A DNA stretch of 64,000 nucleotides from Sanguibacter suarezii NBRC 16159 (GCF_001552735.1 NZ_BCRT01000021.1:434001-498000); one strand, 5' to 3'. Positions 1 to 10,035 are shown, counted from the stretch's first letter. A program made the numbers and translations. The notes: generated by a model not told the origin, from the letters alone.

Positions 1-239
1 ACCTCGAGGGCGTCGGAGGTGAGCGTGAGAGCGGTCACCGTGCCCTCGTCCAGCTCGGAGACGGCGAAGAGGGTCTGCCCGTTCGGGTGGAGGGCGACGA
101 AGGACGGCGACGCGATCTCCACGAGCTGCCGCGCGCCGGTCAGCTCACCCGTCCCCACCTGCACAAACACCTCCCACAGACCTTCTCCAGACCCGGCGGT
201 CTCGCCCGTGGGATATGTACCGATGATCAACCGTTGCAC
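1..239 (-). CDS. Lactonase family beta-propeller protein, N-terminal part (runs off the window)
   Basis: The first 79 codons of a minus-strand gene whose 3' part lies beyond position 1. It opens with a GTG at 239, preceded by a GAGG ribosome-binding site about 7 nt upstream, and reads MQRLIIGTYPTGETAGSGEG, then a stretch ending in PSFVALHPNGQTLFAVSE. The IGTY opening and the 'A.HP.G..LFAVSE' blade pattern are typical of the seven-bladed 6-phosphogluconolactonase-like (YbhE/Pgl) propeller family. The usual role is lactone hydrolysis in the pentose phosphate pathway, but many members have no proven substrate. The reading frame keeps the G/C third-position bias across the whole stretch, so it is a real gene; only its exact substrate is open. 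Confidence 0.75.
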   Translation of the reverse strand, partial: MQRLIIGTYPTGETAGSGEGLWEVFVQVGTGELTGARQLVEIASPSFVALHPNGQTLFAVSELDEGTVTALTLTSDALE

Positions 240-302
240 AGCAGCACCTCAATGGCTCAGAGAAAGACGACGTCACATAAAGAAGAGTTCTCGGACACAC
301 AA

Positions 303-334
303 ATGGGTGATGAGCCCGAAGACTCATCACCCAT
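303..334 (-). terminator. Strong hairpin downstream of lsr2
   Basis: A perfect 12-bp stem (ATGGGTGATGAG at 303-314, its complement at 323-334) with an 8-nt loop, extendable by ACAC/GTGT across a 2-nt bulge. It sits 30 nt past the lsr2 stop codon, between two minus-strand genes. There is no clear U-tract, as is common for actinobacterial terminators. Confidence 0.7.
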
Positions 335-363
335 GTGTTCTGCAGAGCAGGTGTTGAGCAGGC

Positions 364-693
364 TCAGTGAGCCGCCTCATATGCTGCCTTGGTCTCAGCG
401 GAGATACGTCCGCGCTCGCTCACGGCGATACCGTTCGCACGGGCCCACTCGCGGATAGCGTTGGCGTCCGAGCTGCTGCCAGAACGCGTGGAACGACGCG
501 CGGGGCGGGCGGCCGAGCGGCCGACCTTGCGTGCGTGGCCGACCCACGAGGCGAGCGAGTCGCGCAGTGCTGCTGCATTGTCCGTCGAGAGGTCGATCTC
601 GTAGGAGACACCGTCCAGAGAGAACGTCACGGTCTCGTCTGCACTGCCACCGTCGAGGTCATCAACAAGAATGACCTGAACCTTCTGAGCCAC
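364..693 (-). CDS. lsr2: Lsr2 nucleoid-associated protein
   Basis: A 109-residue H-NS-like protein that bridges DNA and silences AT-rich genes in actinobacteria. It starts MAQKVQVILVDDLDGG, the characteristic Lsr2 opening, followed by the dimerisation region (YEIDLSTDNAAALRDSL) and a C-terminal DNA-binding domain (IREWARANGIAVSERGRI) with the RGR-type AT-hook-like motif, here SERGRI. A longer reading from GTG at 702 is possible, but that GTG overlaps the Shine-Dalgarno sequence GAGG; the GTG at 693 has it at 8 nt spacing and gives the family's usual N-terminus. It is monocistronic, with its own promoter and a strong terminator. Confidence 0.95.
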   Translation of the reverse strand: MAQKVQVILVDDLDGGSADETVTFSLDGVSYEIDLSTDNAAALRDSLASWVGHARKVGRSAARPARRSTRSGSSSDANAIREWARANGIAVSERGRISAETKAAYEAAH

Positions 694-732
694 TATGGAC
701 ACCTCACCATTTCATAGGTCTTCGGGCCACAA

Positions 733-761
733 TCATCACACCCATATTCATTGGGCGTCAA
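733..761 (-). promoter_or_regulatory. Putative lsr2 promoter
   Basis: On the minus strand a TTGACG (-35, positions 756-761) is followed after 17 nt by TGATGA (-10, positions 733-738), about 40 nt ahead of the lsr2 start. The -35 is close to consensus for the primary sigma factor; the -10 is weaker. This stretch is visibly more AT-rich than its surroundings. Confidence 0.45.
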
Positions 762-782
762 ACGCTCAGGTTTAACAGAGTG

Positions 783-980
783 TTACTGCTGTGCCGAGGC
801 GGTGTCGCGAGGAGCCTGCGGCTGCCCTTCATGCGCCAGTGCATCAAGGCGGTCCAGCTCGGCAAGATTGGCGCGTTCGTTCCGGTCGGCGCGCACCACA
901 AATCGCATTGCGAAGTAGAAGATGACGCCCACACCGATCGAGGGGACGAGCGCGGCAACAGCAGTCCAGAACGTAGTCAC
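783..980 (-). CDS. Small single-span membrane protein
   Basis: A 65-residue protein with one hydrophobic segment near its N-terminus (residues 4-27, AALVPSIGVGVIFYFAMRF) followed by a charged tail (RADRNERANLAELDRLDAL) predicted to be cytoplasmic and helical. It starts at GTG 980 with no Shine-Dalgarno, but a TAGAGT box lies exactly 6 nt upstream (987-992), which fits a leaderless transcript. Small proteins of this kind are often found beside lysS/lsr2 in Micrococcales; the function is unknown. Confidence 0.7.
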   Translation of the reverse strand: MTTFWTAVAALVPSIGVGVIFYFAMRFVVRADRNERANLAELDRLDALAHEGQPQAPRDTASAQQ

Positions 981-1020
981 ACGTCCACTCTACGACCCGC
1001 GCGGCAAAGTTCCAGCAACG

Positions 1021-1058
1021 CCGACGGCGCACCGCCCGGGTGGGCGGTGCGCCGTCGG
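1021..1058 (-). terminator. Terminator of the pan/nad/lysS operon
   Basis: A perfect 17-bp GC-rich inverted repeat (1021-1037 against 1042-1058) with a 4-nt GGGT loop, about 65 nt beyond the lysS stop codon. It lies between lysS and the small membrane protein gene, both on the minus strand, so it most probably ends the long upstream operon. Confidence 0.8.
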
Positions 1059-1125
1059 TCCGTCCGAGGCGCCCCCGGGTTCACCCCAGGTGCGCCGTCG
1101 CTGCGCCGTTGGAAGAGGGCCAGTC

Positions 1126-2658
1126 TCAGCGCTGCGGCTTGACCAGCGGGAAGAGGATGGTCTCGCGGATCCCCAGCCCCGTCATGGCCATCAGCAGGCG
1201 GTCCAGGCCCATTCCCATGCCACCGCTCGGCGGCATGGCGTACTCCATCGCTGTGAGGAAGTCCTCGTCGAGAACCATGGCCTCGTCGTCCCCGGCAGCG
1301 GCGAGCAGTGCCTGCGCCTCGAAGCGCTGACGCTGGATCACCGGGTCCACCAGCTCGGAATAGGCGGTCGCCAGCTCGAATCCACGGACGTAGAGGTCCC
1401 ACTTCTCGACCTGACCGCGGATCGAGCGGTGATCACGCGTCAAGGGTGATGTCTCGACCGGGAAATCGCGCACAAAGGTCGGGGCATAGAGACCGTCGCC
1501 GACGTGGTGCTCCCAGAGCTCTTCGATGAGCTTTCCGTGGCTCACGCGCTTGGGGTCCATCGAGATCTCGGCGCGCTCGGCATAGCGCAGGAGCTCCTCG
1601 ACCGTGGTCTCAGGAGTGATTTCCTCACCGAGCGCCTCGGACAAGGAGCCGTACATCGTCAGCTCCGCCCATTCCCCGCCGAGGTCATATTCAGACCCGT
1701 CCGGAAGGGTGACCACGGTGGTCTCGAGAACATCCTCGGCCGCGGTCTGAATGAGGTCTTTTGTCAGGGCTGCCATCGTGTTGTAGTCGCCATAGGCCTC
1801 ATATGCCTCGAGCATGGCGAACTCCGGCGAGTGCGTGGAGTCAGCACCCTCGTTACGGAAGTTTCGGTTGATCTCGAAGACCCGCTCGATCCCGCCGACA
1901 ACCGCGCGCTTGAGGAACAGCTCGGGCGCGATCCGCAGATACAGGTCGATGTCAAAGGCATTCATGTGCGTGGTGAACGGGCGCGCCGCAGCACCTCCGT
2001 GAATGGTCTGGAGCATCGGCGTCTCGATCTCCATGTACCCACGACGGTGGAAATTGTCGCGCAGCGACCGCACGACGCCGGAGCGCAGCCGGGCCGCGTC
2101 GCGGGCCGCCGGACGGGCGATGAGGTCGACGTAGCGCTGGCGGACGCGAGCCTCTTCGGAGAGGTCCTTGTGCAGAACCGGCAGCGGGCGCAGCGCCTTG
2201 GCCGCGATCTGCCAGGAGTCGGCGAAGACGCTCAGCTCGCCGCGCTTGGAGCTGATGACACGGCCGTGGGCGAAGAGGTGGTCGCCGAGGTCGACGTCAG
2301 CCTTGAAGGCGGCGAGGGACTCCTCCCCCACCACCGCCTGGCTGAGCATGACCTGCAGGCGGTTGCCCTCGCCGTCCTGGAGGGAGACGAAGCACAGCTT
2401 GCCGGAGTTGCGCAGGAAGACGACACGACCGGCGACGCCGACGAGGTCGTCGGTCTCCTCACCCTGGGCGAGGTGGGCGTACTGCGCACGGACCTCGGCG
2501 ATGGTGTGGGTGCGAGGAACGGCGACCGGGTAGGCCTCCTCGCCGCGCTGGAGCAGCCGGTCGCGCTTCTCTCGGCGCACCCTGAGCTGTTCGGGGAGGT
2601 CTTCGTCACCGGTTGCGGGGGTGGTGGGCGCGGGGGATGCGGTCTGCTCGGAAGTCAC
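1126..2658 (-). CDS. lysS: Lysyl-tRNA synthetase, class II
   Basis: Charges tRNA-Lys with lysine in the cytoplasm. The 510-residue length is normal for a bacterial class II LysRS. An N-terminal OB-fold anticodon-binding domain ([20 protein letters not shown]) precedes the catalytic core, with motif 2 around [20 protein letters not shown] and motif 3 [15 protein letters not shown] near the C-terminus. The family signature [10 protein letters not shown] is present after motif 1. The start is GTG 2658; a TAAGAT box at 2665-2670 lies 6 nt upstream, so besides read-through from nadC, 49 bp upstream, the gene may have its own leaderless transcript. Confidence 0.97.
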   Translation of the reverse strand: MTSEQTASPAPTTPATGDEDLPEQLRVRREKRDRLLQRGEEAYPVAVPRTHTIAEVRAQYAHLAQGEETDDLVGVAGRVVFLRNSGKLCFVSLQDGEGNRLQVMLSQAVVGEESLAAFKADVDLGDHLFAHGRVISSKRGELSVFADSWQIAAKALRPLPVLHKDLSEEARVRQRYVDLIARPAARDAARLRSGVVRSLRDNFHRRGYMEIETPMLQTIHGGAAARPFTTHMNAFDIDLYLRIAPELFLKRAVVGGIERVFEINRNFRNEGADSTHSPEFAMLEAYEAYGDYNTMAALTKDLIQTAAEDVLETTVVTLPDGSEYDLGGEWAELTMYGSLSEALGEEITPETTVEELLRYAERAEISMDPKRVSHGKLIEELWEHHVGDGLYAPTFVRDFPVETSPLTRDHRSIRGQVEKWDLYVRGFELATAYSELVDPVIQRQRFEAQALLAAAGDDEAMVLDEDFLTAMEYAMPPSGGMGMGLDRLLMAMTGLGIRETILFPLVKPQR

Positions 2659-2707
2659 TCGCCAATCTTAGACGTGCGGGCACCCCTTCGGGACGGGCGC
2701 CGGCCGG

Positions 2708-3673
2708 TCAGCGCGAGACGAGGTCGAGGGCCAGGTCGAGGATGGGGGCGGAGTGGGTGAGCGCACCGACGGACATGTAGTCGACCCCGGTGGCGGCCAC
2801 CTCGGCGGCGCGGTCGAGGGTGAGGTTCCCGGTCGCCTCGAGCTCGACCGGACCCACCTCGGCCTCGAGGCCGCGCACGGCGGCGACCGTGGCCGTCAGG
2901 TCCGCCGTGGTCATGTTGTCCAGCAGGAGGAAGCGCGCACCGGCGCCGATCGCCTCGAGGGCCTGCGCCTGGGTGTCCGCCTCCACCTGGATGAGCACGT
3001 CGGGGAAGGCGGTCCGGACGGCTTCGATCGCGGCCGCGACCGAGCCGGCGGCGACGACGTGGTTGTCCTTGACCATCGCGACGTCGTACAGGCCCATGCG
3101 CTTGTTGGTGCCGCCGCCGGCACGGACGGCGTACTTCTCCAGCATGCGCAGGCCCGGGGTCGTCTTGCGGGTGTCCAGGACCATCGCGCCGGAGCCGGCG
3201 AGGCGGTCGGCCCACGCCCGGGTCGCGGTGGCCACCCCGGAGGCTCGGCTGGCGAGGTTGAGCAGGGACCGTTCGGCGACGAGGATCGCCTGGACCGGGC
3301 CGGTGAGGACGGCCAGCCGCTGGCCGGCGGTCACTCGGGCGCCGTCGGGCACGTCGAGGACGACGGTGACGGGGTCCAGTCCCAGCCGGGCGCTGACCTG
3401 GTAGACGGTCTCGCGCACGACGTCCAGCCCGGCGACCACGCCGTCCGCGCGCGCCATGAGGTGGGCCACCGCGCCCGACGACGCGGCGATGGTCGCCTGG
3501 CTCGTCACGTCGCGCCCGGGGTAGCCGCCCAGGTCCTCGTCGAGGGTGCGGCGCACGACGTCGGTCACCCACGCCGGGTCCAGACCCGCTGCGCTGCCGG
3601 CGGCGGCGGGCACCGACGAGGCGGCTGCGAGGTGGTCGGTGGACGTGGTGGAGGGCACGGGCGCGGAAGTCAC
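2708..3673 (-). CDS. nadC: Nicotinate-nucleotide pyrophosphorylase (carboxylating)
   Basis: Converts quinolinate and PRPP into nicotinate mononucleotide, the last committed step of de novo NAD synthesis. The 321-residue protein has the N-terminal lobe (ARADGVVAGLDV) and the barrel motifs LNLASRASGVAT, LDTRKTTPGLRMLEKYAV, GGGTNKRMGLYD and KDNH that hold the substrate-binding Arg, Lys and His residues. An extra 25-residue Ala/Ser/Thr-rich tail precedes the conserved start. The GTG start overlaps the nadB stop by 4 bp (GTGA), showing translational coupling; a TAGGTT box 6 nt upstream (3680-3685) could add an internal leaderless start. Confidence 0.95.
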   Translation of the reverse strand: MTSAPVPSTTSTDHLAAASSVPAAAGSAAGLDPAWVTDVVRRTLDEDLGGYPGRDVTSQATIAASSGAVAHLMARADGVVAGLDVVRETVYQVSARLGLDPVTVVLDVPDGARVTAGQRLAVLTGPVQAILVAERSLLNLASRASGVATATRAWADRLAGSGAMVLDTRKTTPGLRMLEKYAVRAGGGTNKRMGLYDVAMVKDNHVVAAGSVAAAIEAVRTAFPDVLIQVEADTQAQALEAIGAGARFLLLDNMTTADLTATVAAVRGLEAEVGPVELEATGNLTLDRAAEVAATGVDYMSVGALTHSAPILDLALDLVSR

Positions 3674-5493
3674 ACGCCCAACCTACCGCCCTGACCGGTA
3701 CCGACGGGGTCGGCGACCGGCTCGGCCACCGGCTCGGCGACCGTCTCTGCGACGGGGGACGCGGGGAGGCGGTCGGTGACGGTCAGCGTGCCGTCGTCGG
3801 CGAGCTGGACGACCACCCGACGCTCCCAGGCTGGGTCGGCCACCGGGAAGTCGGTGCGGAAGTGCCCACCGCGGCTCTCGGCCCGTTCGGCCGCCGCAGC
3901 TGTCAGCGCCGAGGCCACCTGGTGGATGTTGCTCGTCTCCCACTCGGCGGTCTGCGGCTGGGCACTGAGGTCACCGGCGATCGCCTCGGGCAGGTTGGCG
4001 TCGGTGCGCACCGCGGCCAGGCGGCGCGCGGCGCCGGCCAGGCTCTCCGCCGAGCGCAGCACCCCCGACCCCTCGGTGGTCACCCGCTGGATCCGCGACC
4101 GTGTCGCGGCCATGACCAGGCCGGTCGGGCCGGGACGGGGGACGGGCTCCTTGAGCGGCAGCTCCCCCGCTGCCATCCGAGCGGCGATGTCCGCGGCCGC
4201 GCGGTGGGCGAAGACCAGCCCCTCGAGCAGGGAGTTGGAGGCGAGCCGGTTGGCCCCGTGCACGCCTGTGCAGGCGACCTCACCGATCGCGTACAGCCCG
4301 CGCACCCCGGTGCGCCCGTCGAGGTTCGTGATGACCCCGCCGGAGTGGTAGTGCTGGGCCGGTGCGACCGGGACCGGCTCCTCGGTGATGTCGAAGCCCT
4401 GGGCGAGCAGCCGCTCGGTGATCGTGGGGAACCTCGTGCGCAGGAAGTCCGCGCCCAGGTGGCGGGCGTCGAGGAAGACGTGGTCCGAGCCTGTGATGGC
4501 CATCTGCCGCACGATCGCGTGCGCGACGACGTCGCGCGGGGCGAGCTCGGCCATCTCGTGCACGGCCGGCATGAACCGGTGCCCGTCGGAGTCGATGAGG
4601 TAGGCGCCCTCGCCGCGGACAGCCTCGGAGATGAGCGTCAGCTGCCCCCGGGCGCTGCTGCCCAACCACAGCACCGTCGGGTGGAACTGGACGAACTCGA
4701 GGTCACCCAGGGGTGCGCCGGCACGCAGCGCAGCAGCCATGCCGTCCCCGGTGGCCTGCGGCGGGTTGGTCGAGGAGACGTAGATCTGCCCGATGCCGCC
4801 GGTGGCCAGCACGACCGCCCGGCCGCGGGCCGCGCCCACGCCGTCACGGCTGCCGGCCCCGCGCACGTGCAGGGTGACGCCGCAGACCGCGCGGCGGTCG
4901 CCGTCGGCGGCGAGCGGGGTCACCGGTCCGTCGCTGGTGAGCAGGTCGATGACGAGGGCGTGCTCGATGATCTCGATGCCGGGGTCGTTGCGCACGGCCT
5001 CGAGCTGGGCCACGAGCGCACGGGAGATCTCCGCCCCGGTCGCGTCCCCGCCCGCGTGGGCGATGCGGTCGGCGTGGTGGCCGCCCTCCCGGGTCAGCGA
5101 CATCTCACCGCCGCCGTCGGTGTCGAAGTGCGCGCCGAGCCCGACGAGCTGGCGCACCCGCGCCGGTCCTTCGGTGACGAGCACCTCGACGGCGTCAGGG
5201 TCGCAGACCCCCGCGCCGGCGACGAGGGTGTCGGCCAGGTGGGCGGCCGGGGAGTCGCTCGGGGCGAGCGCGGCAGCGATCCCACCCTGGGCCCACACCG
5301 TCGATCCCGAGGACAGCTCGCCCTTGGTGACCAGCAGCACCCGCGGCACGCGCGAGCGCAGCTCGAGCGCGGCAGTGAGCCCCGCGATCCCCGACCCGAC
5401 GACGATGACGTCGGCCTCGGTGGTCCACCCCGGCTCGGGCGCAGCGAGGGTCGTGACGAGGGTGGTGGGCTCAGCCGCGCCCGCGGCGCTCAC
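3670..5493 (-). CDS. nadB: L-aspartate oxidase
   Basis: An FAD flavoenzyme that oxidises L-aspartate to iminoaspartate, the first step of de novo NAD synthesis. The 607-residue protein shows the dinucleotide-binding motif [20 protein letters not shown], the capping-domain and active-site regions [20 protein letters not shown] and [13 protein letters not shown], and the family end motif with [17 protein letters not shown]. The C-terminal helical domain is complete but ends in a low-complexity [16 protein letters not shown] tail. It overlaps panD upstream and nadC downstream by 4 bp each. No nadA lies in this operon, so quinolinate synthase must be encoded elsewhere. Confidence 0.95.
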   Translation of the reverse strand: MSAAGAAEPTTLVTTLAAPEPGWTTEADVIVVGSGIAGLTAALELRSRVPRVLLVTKGELSSGSTVWAQGGIAAALAPSDSPAAHLADTLVAGAGVCDPDAVEVLVTEGPARVRQLVGLGAHFDTDGGGEMSLTREGGHHADRIAHAGGDATGAEISRALVAQLEAVRNDPGIEIIEHALVIDLLTSDGPVTPLAADGDRRAVCGVTLHVRGAGSRDGVGAARGRAVVLATGGIGQIYVSSTNPPQATGDGMAAALRAGAPLGDLEFVQFHPTVLWLGSSARGQLTLISEAVRGEGAYLIDSDGHRFMPAVHEMAELAPRDVVAHAIVRQMAITGSDHVFLDARHLGADFLRTRFPTITERLLAQGFDITEEPVPVAPAQHYHSGGVITNLDGRTGVRGLYAIGEVACTGVHGANRLASNSLLEGLVFAHRAAADIAARMAAGELPLKEPVPRPGPTGLVMAATRSRIQRVTTEGSGVLRSAESLAGAARRLAAVRTDANLPEAIAGDLSAQPQTAEWETSNIHQVASALTAAAAERAESRGGHFRTDFPVADPAWERRVVVQLADDGTLTVTDRLPASPVAETVAEPVAEPVADPVGTGQGGRLGV

Positions 5494-5975
5494 GCCTCGG
5501 CGCCGAGGGCCTGTGGGGCGGCAGCCTGTGTGGCGGCAGATGCCTGGAAGGGTGCGATGGGCAGGCCGGAGGGCTCCAGGTCGTAGCCGTCGGGGACGAG
5601 CCCGGGCTCGCCGGAGACCTCGACGATCGCGTTGTCGCCGTCGACGAAGACGACGTGCGGCAGGTAGTGGCGCGCCTCGGCGTCGGCCATCATGCCGTAG
5701 GCGATGACGATGACAGTGTCACCGGGGTGCACCAGGTGCGCGGCGGCACCGTTGATGCACACCTGCCCGGAGCCGGGCTCGCCGGGGATGACGTAGGTCG
5801 TCAGCCGGGACCCGTTGGTGACGTCGACGATGTCGACCTGCTGGCCCGGGTACAGGTCAGCGGCTTCGAGCAAGGTCTCGTCGATGGTGATCGAGCCGAC
5901 GTAGTGCAGGTCGGCCTGCGTCACGGTCGCGCGGTGGATCTTGCCGATCATCATGGGACGTTGCAAGGACGTCAC
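5490..5975 (-). CDS. panD: Aspartate 1-decarboxylase
   Basis: Makes beta-alanine from aspartate for pantothenate synthesis. It is a self-processing pyruvoyl enzyme: the cleavage site is the Gly-Ser pair in [12 protein letters not shown], giving a pyruvoyl group on Ser28. The conserved start region [15 protein letters not shown] and [12 protein letters not shown] are present. The GTG start at 5975 has an excellent GGAGG 6 nt upstream and overlaps the panC stop. At 161 residues it is about 30 longer than typical because of an Ala-rich C-terminal tail. Both panD and nadB consume aspartate, and they share one operon. Confidence 0.95.
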   Translation of the reverse strand: MTSLQRPMMIGKIHRATVTQADLHYVGSITIDETLLEAADLYPGQQVDIVDVTNGSRLTTYVIPGEPGSGQVCINGAAAHLVHPGDTVIVIAYGMMADAEARHYLPHVVFVDGDNAIVEVSGEPGLVPDGYDLEPSGLPIAPFQASAATQAAAPQALGAEA

Positions 5976-6940
5976 TGGATGCCTCCTGGAGTGGCGGGCT
6001 GGGGAGCTGGGTGCAGCTCGACCGCCATGTTGTCGATCAGTCGTGTGGCCCCCACCCTGGCTGCCACGAGCAGCAGAGCCGGACCGACGTAGGTCTGGGG
6101 GACGCCCTCAACGGTAGTCGGGTCCACGAGCGCCAGATAATCCAGTACAACGCCGGGGGTCGCAGCGAGCATTCCCTCCGCGACCGCGCGCACCCCCGCA
6201 GCGTCCGCGCCCGACGCCGCAGCCTCGCGCCCGGCGCGCAGCGCGCCCGAGAGAGCGAGGGCGTGGGCGCGGTCGGAGGCCGAGAGGTAGGCGTTGCGCG
6301 AGGACAGGGCGAGCCCGTCGTCGTCGCGCACGATCGGGACGCCGTGGATGGCGACGGGGACGTTGAGGTCGGCGACCATGCGGGAGATGGCCAGGAGCTG
6401 CTGGGCGTCCTTCTCACCGAAGACGGCCACGTCAGGGGCGGTGAGGTGGAGCAGCTTGAGCACGACGGTGAGCACCCCGTCGAAGTGCCCGGGGCGGAAC
6501 TCACCCTCCAGCACCGTGCCGATCCGCCCGGCACTGACCGTGACGATCGGGTCGCCGCCGGGGTACATCTCCTCGTCCGAGGGGGCGAAGACGACGTCCG
6601 CACCGGCCGTGGCCAGCAGCGCGACGTCGGCGTCGAGGGTGCGCGGGTAACGCTCGTAGTCCTCGCCCGGACCGAACTGCAAGGGGTTGACGAAGATCGT
6701 CACCACGACCTGGTCGGCCAGGCGACGTGCCGCGCGCACCAGCTCCAGGTGCCCGGCGTGCAGAGCGCCCATGGTCATGACGACCGATCGAGCCGCTCTG
6801 CCGCTCCCCGGGCCCTCTCCCCCACCGACGTGGGCGGGGTCGGGGGCGCAGGCCAAGGCCTGGGCGAGGTCGGCCCGGGTGGTGACGACCACGGGGCGGG
6901 GGGTGGGGTCCGAGACGGACCCGGTCTGGTCGATGACCAT
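5972..6940 (-). CDS. panC: Pantothenate synthetase (pantoate--beta-alanine ligase)
   Basis: Joins pantoate to beta-alanine with ATP, forming pantothenate, the precursor of CoA. The 322-residue protein has the nucleotidyltransferase-type motifs [16 protein letters not shown] (HIGH-like), [28 protein letters not shown] and [10 protein letters not shown] (KMSKS-like). A Shine-Dalgarno AAGGAG precedes the ATG at 6940, and the stop of the upstream DUF2520 gene touches the start (TGATG). A 40-residue extension precedes the usual N-terminus. Confidence 0.96.
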   Translation of the reverse strand: MVIDQTGSVSDPTPRPVVVTTRADLAQALACAPDPAHVGGGEGPGSGRAARSVVMTMGALHAGHLELVRAARRLADQVVVTIFVNPLQFGPGEDYERYPRTLDADVALLATAGADVVFAPSDEEMYPGGDPIVTVSAGRIGTVLEGEFRPGHFDGVLTVVLKLLHLTAPDVAVFGEKDAQQLLAISRMVADLNVPVAIHGVPIVRDDDGLALSSRNAYLSASDRAHALALSGALRAGREAAASGADAAGVRAVAEGMLAATPGVVLDYLALVDPTTVEGVPQTYVGPALLLVAARVGATRLIDNMAVELHPAPQPATPGGIQ

Positions 6941-7890
6941 CAGTTCTCCTTCTGGCGGGCGTTGAGCACGTCGAGCAGTGCCTGCGCCTGCGCGTCCTTG
7001 ATCCGTCCGGCGCTGAGCGCCCGGACGGTCGCCGCGCGGCTGAGCGCGCGGTAGCTGTCCACGGTGTCGCTGGCCTCGTGGTGGGCGGCGAGGTCGGTCA
7101 GCGCTGACAGGTGCTCCACGACCGTTCCCGCGTCACCGCGCACCACCGGCCCGGTGAGGGTGCGGATCGGGTCGGAGGCGCCGTCCGCCGCGCGCAGCGC
7201 ACCATCCAGGGCGGCGTGCAGCAGCGGGGCCAGCGCCCGGCCCGGGTCCTCGATCCCGGCGACCTGCAGCGCCTGCGCGGCCTGCGCCACCAGGACGACG
7301 AGGTGGTTCGCCCCGTGGGCGAGACCCGCGTGGTAGAGCCCGCGGTCGCGCTCGTCGATGATGACCGGCTCCCCGCCGAGCTCGACGACGAGCGCCTGGC
7401 CGATGGGCTGCACCGGCCCGGGGGCGGTGACCGCGAAGGTCGTGCCTTCCAGCCGGGACAGGTCCAGGGAGGTTCCGGTGAAGGTCATCGCCGGGTGGAT
7501 GGCGAGCGGGATGGCCCCGGCCGCCCGTGCGGGGGCGAGGACCTCCGTGCCGTACCGGCCGGAGGTGTGCACCACGAGCTGACCGGGCTGCCAGGCTCCG
7601 ACCTCGGCGAGGCCGGCGACCAGGCCGGGCAGGGCGTCGTCGGGCACGGCGAGGAGGGCGAGCTCGCTGAGCTCGACGACCCGGCGGACCTCGAGGACCG
7701 GGATCCCGGGGAGCAGCGTGTCGATGCGTTCGAGGGACTCCGCGGAGATGCCGCTAGCACCGACGACGGCGTGACCGGCAGCGCGCAGAGCGCTGCCCAG
7801 GACCGCACCCACCCGGCCGGCGCCGACGATGCCGACCCCCAGGCGGCCCGGCTTGCGGGGTGCGGCTGCGGCGTCCTGCGGGTCAGTCAC
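6940..7890 (-). CDS. Rossmann-fold/DUF2520 protein, candidate ketopantoate reductase (PanG-like)
   Basis: A 316-residue protein with an N-terminal NAD(P)-binding Rossmann fold ([20 protein letters not shown]) and a C-terminal all-helical DUF2520-type domain ([20 protein letters not shown]). The internal [10 protein letters not shown] motif is typical of the family. It starts at GTG 7890, with AAGGA upstream and a 4-bp overlap with the preceding gene, and it touches panC. Known context: one member of this family, PanG, has been described as an alternative ketopantoate reductase. Position directly ahead of panC-panD makes that role attractive here, but it is an inference. Confidence 0.85.
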   Translation of the reverse strand: MTDPQDAAAAPRKPGRLGVGIVGAGRVGAVLGSALRAAGHAVVGASGISAESLERIDTLLPGIPVLEVRRVVELSELALLAVPDDALPGLVAGLAEVGAWQPGQLVVHTSGRYGTEVLAPARAAGAIPLAIHPAMTFTGTSLDLSRLEGTTFAVTAPGPVQPIGQALVVELGGEPVIIDERDRGLYHAGLAHGANHLVVLVAQAAQALQVAGIEDPGRALAPLLHAALDGALRAADGASDPIRTLTGPVVRGDAGTVVEHLSALTDLAAHHEASDTVDSYRALSRAATVRALSAGRIKDAQAQALLDVLNARQKEN

Positions 7891-9428
7891 GAGAGGTCCT
7901 TCGGAGGCAGCGGCGGGGGTGGGGGCGACGACAGCTCGGGCGACGGGTGCTGGCCGGTCGCCTGCATCCACCGCTCCGGCCCGGCGAGGGTGCGGGCCGC
8001 GCGGGCCCGGCTCGCCTGGGTGCGCAGCAGGTCGGCTGCGTCGGCGTCGGCCAGGTGCGGGACCATCGGGGAGACCGGGCCGGGGGTGGAGTGCAGCACG
8101 AAGCTCGTCAGGCCCAGACGGCGCTGCAGGGGCCCTTGAGCCAGCCCGAGGGACTGGGTGCGCTCGTGCGGGACGACCTCCAGACGCCGGGTGAGCCGGC
8201 CGCGCCGGATGAGCAGGCCGCGATCGGTCACCCGGTAGCCGTTGCGGCGCCAGGCCAGCGGGTCCACCCAGACCGCCGAGCGCGGGCTCGTGATGAAGCC
8301 GCCGTCGCGCCCGGACCCGGACAGCGCCGTCTCCAGGACCGCACGCGGGTCCGCCACGCCGAGGTCGGGCAGCACGAGCCACAGAGCGCTCAGCGCCTCG
8401 TCGCGCGAGCCGACCGGCAGCAGCACCGTGCCGGAGGCGTTGCCGTCCGAGGCATCGGCGTAGCCGGCGACGTTGACCTCCACGCGCCACCAGTCGGCCT
8501 TGCGCCACAGCAGGCCCTGGGACAACCGGATCGCCTGGACGCGGCCCGGCGGGATGGTCTGTGACCGGGTCTCGAGCAGCCCGTGGCGCAGCCGGATGCC
8601 GTCCGGGGAGATAGCCCCGGTGAAGTTGAACTCGCTGGTGAAACGCGAGGCGACGTAGGCTCCCACACCGATGAGGGCGGGCAGGATCGTGGCCAGCGGG
8701 CCCGCGCTGCGTGCGGCGATGACCGCACCGATCGACCCCGCGATGATGAGGAACAGCGCGATCGTGGCCCCGGACAGCAGCAGCGACACGATGAGCCGGC
8801 CCGGGGGAACCTGCAGCACGGGGCTCTCGGGCGCCTCGGGGATGACCTCGCCCTCAGCGGTCTCCTCCAGCCCGGCCGCGCGCGCGAGCAGCAGGTTGCG
8901 CAGCTGGTTCGCGTCGGCGTCGCGCAGGAATCCCAGGCGGGCGCCGGAGTCGCCGCCGCCGGCGACGCTCAGCTTGAGCTCGGCGAGGCCGAAGAAGCGG
9001 GCCAGCAGCGGCTTGACGATGTCGATGGCCTGCAGCCGGTCCAGGCGGACCTTGCGCTGCTGCCGGAAGAGGATGCCGGAGTGCACGTAGACGGCGTCGG
9101 CGTCGTAGGCGTAGCGCGTCACGCGCCAGGACAGCCAGGAGTACACACCGCCGATGAGCGCCACCACGACGAAGCCGGAGGCGAAGATCCACCAGTTGCT
9201 GCCGTCGACCGGGATCCCGTTCTCCGGGCCGTTCTCGATGGACTGCCGGCCGAAGATGACGAGCAGGACGGCGATGACCGCCCAGCCGCGCACGAGCGGG
9301 GTCACCGGGTGCAGGCGTCGCCAGACGAGATCAGCGGGCGGGGCGTCGACTGACTCGACCTCGCCTGACTCGACCTCGGCGGGCTCGGGCTGCGCCGGCG
9401 AGGCGCCCTGCGGGGGCAGGTGGCTCAC
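7887..9428 (-). CDS. Large PH-domain membrane protein (YdbT-like)
   Basis: A 513-residue integral membrane protein with two N-terminal spans (about residues 45-65 and 83-105), two central spans (about 215-260) and at least three copies of the bacterial PH domain (bPH2): after YAYDADAVYVHSGILFRQQRKV, after PDGIRLRHGLLETRSQTIPPGRVQAI, and after GYRVTDRGLLIRRGRLTRRLEVVP. It is paired with a shorter PH protein by a 4-bp GTGA overlap, the YdbS-YdbT arrangement. In Bacillus that pair gives resistance to some bacteriocins; here the role is unknown. The C-terminus ends in a proline tail ([14 protein letters not shown]). Confidence 0.85.
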   Translation of the reverse strand: MSHLPPQGASPAQPEPAEVESGEVESVDAPPADLVWRRLHPVTPLVRGWAVIAVLLVIFGRQSIENGPENGIPVDGSNWWIFASGFVVVALIGGVYSWLSWRVTRYAYDADAVYVHSGILFRQQRKVRLDRLQAIDIVKPLLARFFGLAELKLSVAGGGDSGARLGFLRDADANQLRNLLLARAAGLEETAEGEVIPEAPESPVLQVPPGRLIVSLLLSGATIALFLIIAGSIGAVIAARSAGPLATILPALIGVGAYVASRFTSEFNFTGAISPDGIRLRHGLLETRSQTIPPGRVQAIRLSQGLLWRKADWWRVEVNVAGYADASDGNASGTVLLPVGSRDEALSALWLVLPDLGVADPRAVLETALSGSGRDGGFITSPRSAVWVDPLAWRRNGYRVTDRGLLIRRGRLTRRLEVVPHERTQSLGLAQGPLQRRLGLTSFVLHSTPGPVSPMVPHLADADAADLLRTQASRARAARTLAGPERWMQATGQHPSPELSSPPPPPLPPKDLS

Positions 9429-9964
9429 AGCCCGGCCAGCCTGGCCTCGCCACGCGAGGCGAGGCGGTCACGCAGCCGAGCCGCCTCGCTCGGGACGAGC
9501 CCGTCGATGGTCGCGTCGGTGCCCGGCGAGGCGGTGTGGAGCTGGAGCGAGGAGATGCCGAGCTTGCGAGCGAGGGGCCCGGCGCTCACGTCGACGAACT
9601 GCATCCGCCCGTAGGGCACGACGACGAGGCTGCGGAACATCACGCCCTTGCGGATGAGCAGGTCCTCGTCTCGCTCGGCGAAGCCGATCGCGCGGACCTG
9701 ACGCGAGATGACGATCGCCGACCAGGCCACGAGCACAGCGACCACCGCGGCGGAGATCCACAGCCACGGTCCGGCGCCGGGAAGGGCGATGGCCAGGACG
9801 ACGAGCGCGAGGAGCGGGATGCCGAGGAAGACCGCGAGCATGATCAGGCGGGCGGTGACCAGGCGCGGTGAGACGCGCTGCCAGACGATGCCCTCCGGGT
9901 CGAAGGGTCCCGCAGCTGGCGCAGACACGGGGACGTGCAGGTCGCTCGCAGATTCGTCGGTCAT
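9425..9964 (-). CDS. Short PH-domain membrane protein (YdbS-like)
   Basis: A 179-residue protein with two adjacent membrane spans (about residues 38-82) and one bacterial PH domain (IGFAERDEDLLIRKGVMFRSLVVVP, then GRMQFVDVSAGPLARKLGIS). It overlaps the longer PH-domain partner by 4 bp, and the two probably form one membrane complex. ATG 9964 is the most reasonable start: the upstream frame loses coding character, although the Shine-Dalgarno is weak. Confidence 0.85.
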   Translation of the reverse strand: MTDESASDLHVPVSAPAAGPFDPEGIVWQRVSPRLVTARLIMLAVFLGIPLLALVVLAIALPGAGPWLWISAAVVAVLVAWSAIVISRQVRAIGFAERDEDLLIRKGVMFRSLVVVPYGRMQFVDVSAGPLARKLGISSLQLHTASPGTDATIDGLVPSEAARLRDRLASRGEARLAGL

Positions 9965-10035
9965 GGCTTCATCATTCCACCCAGAGGCGACACTCCCGAA
10001 TCTGGACGCGGGGTGCGTCCGTGGAGCGGTCCGGG

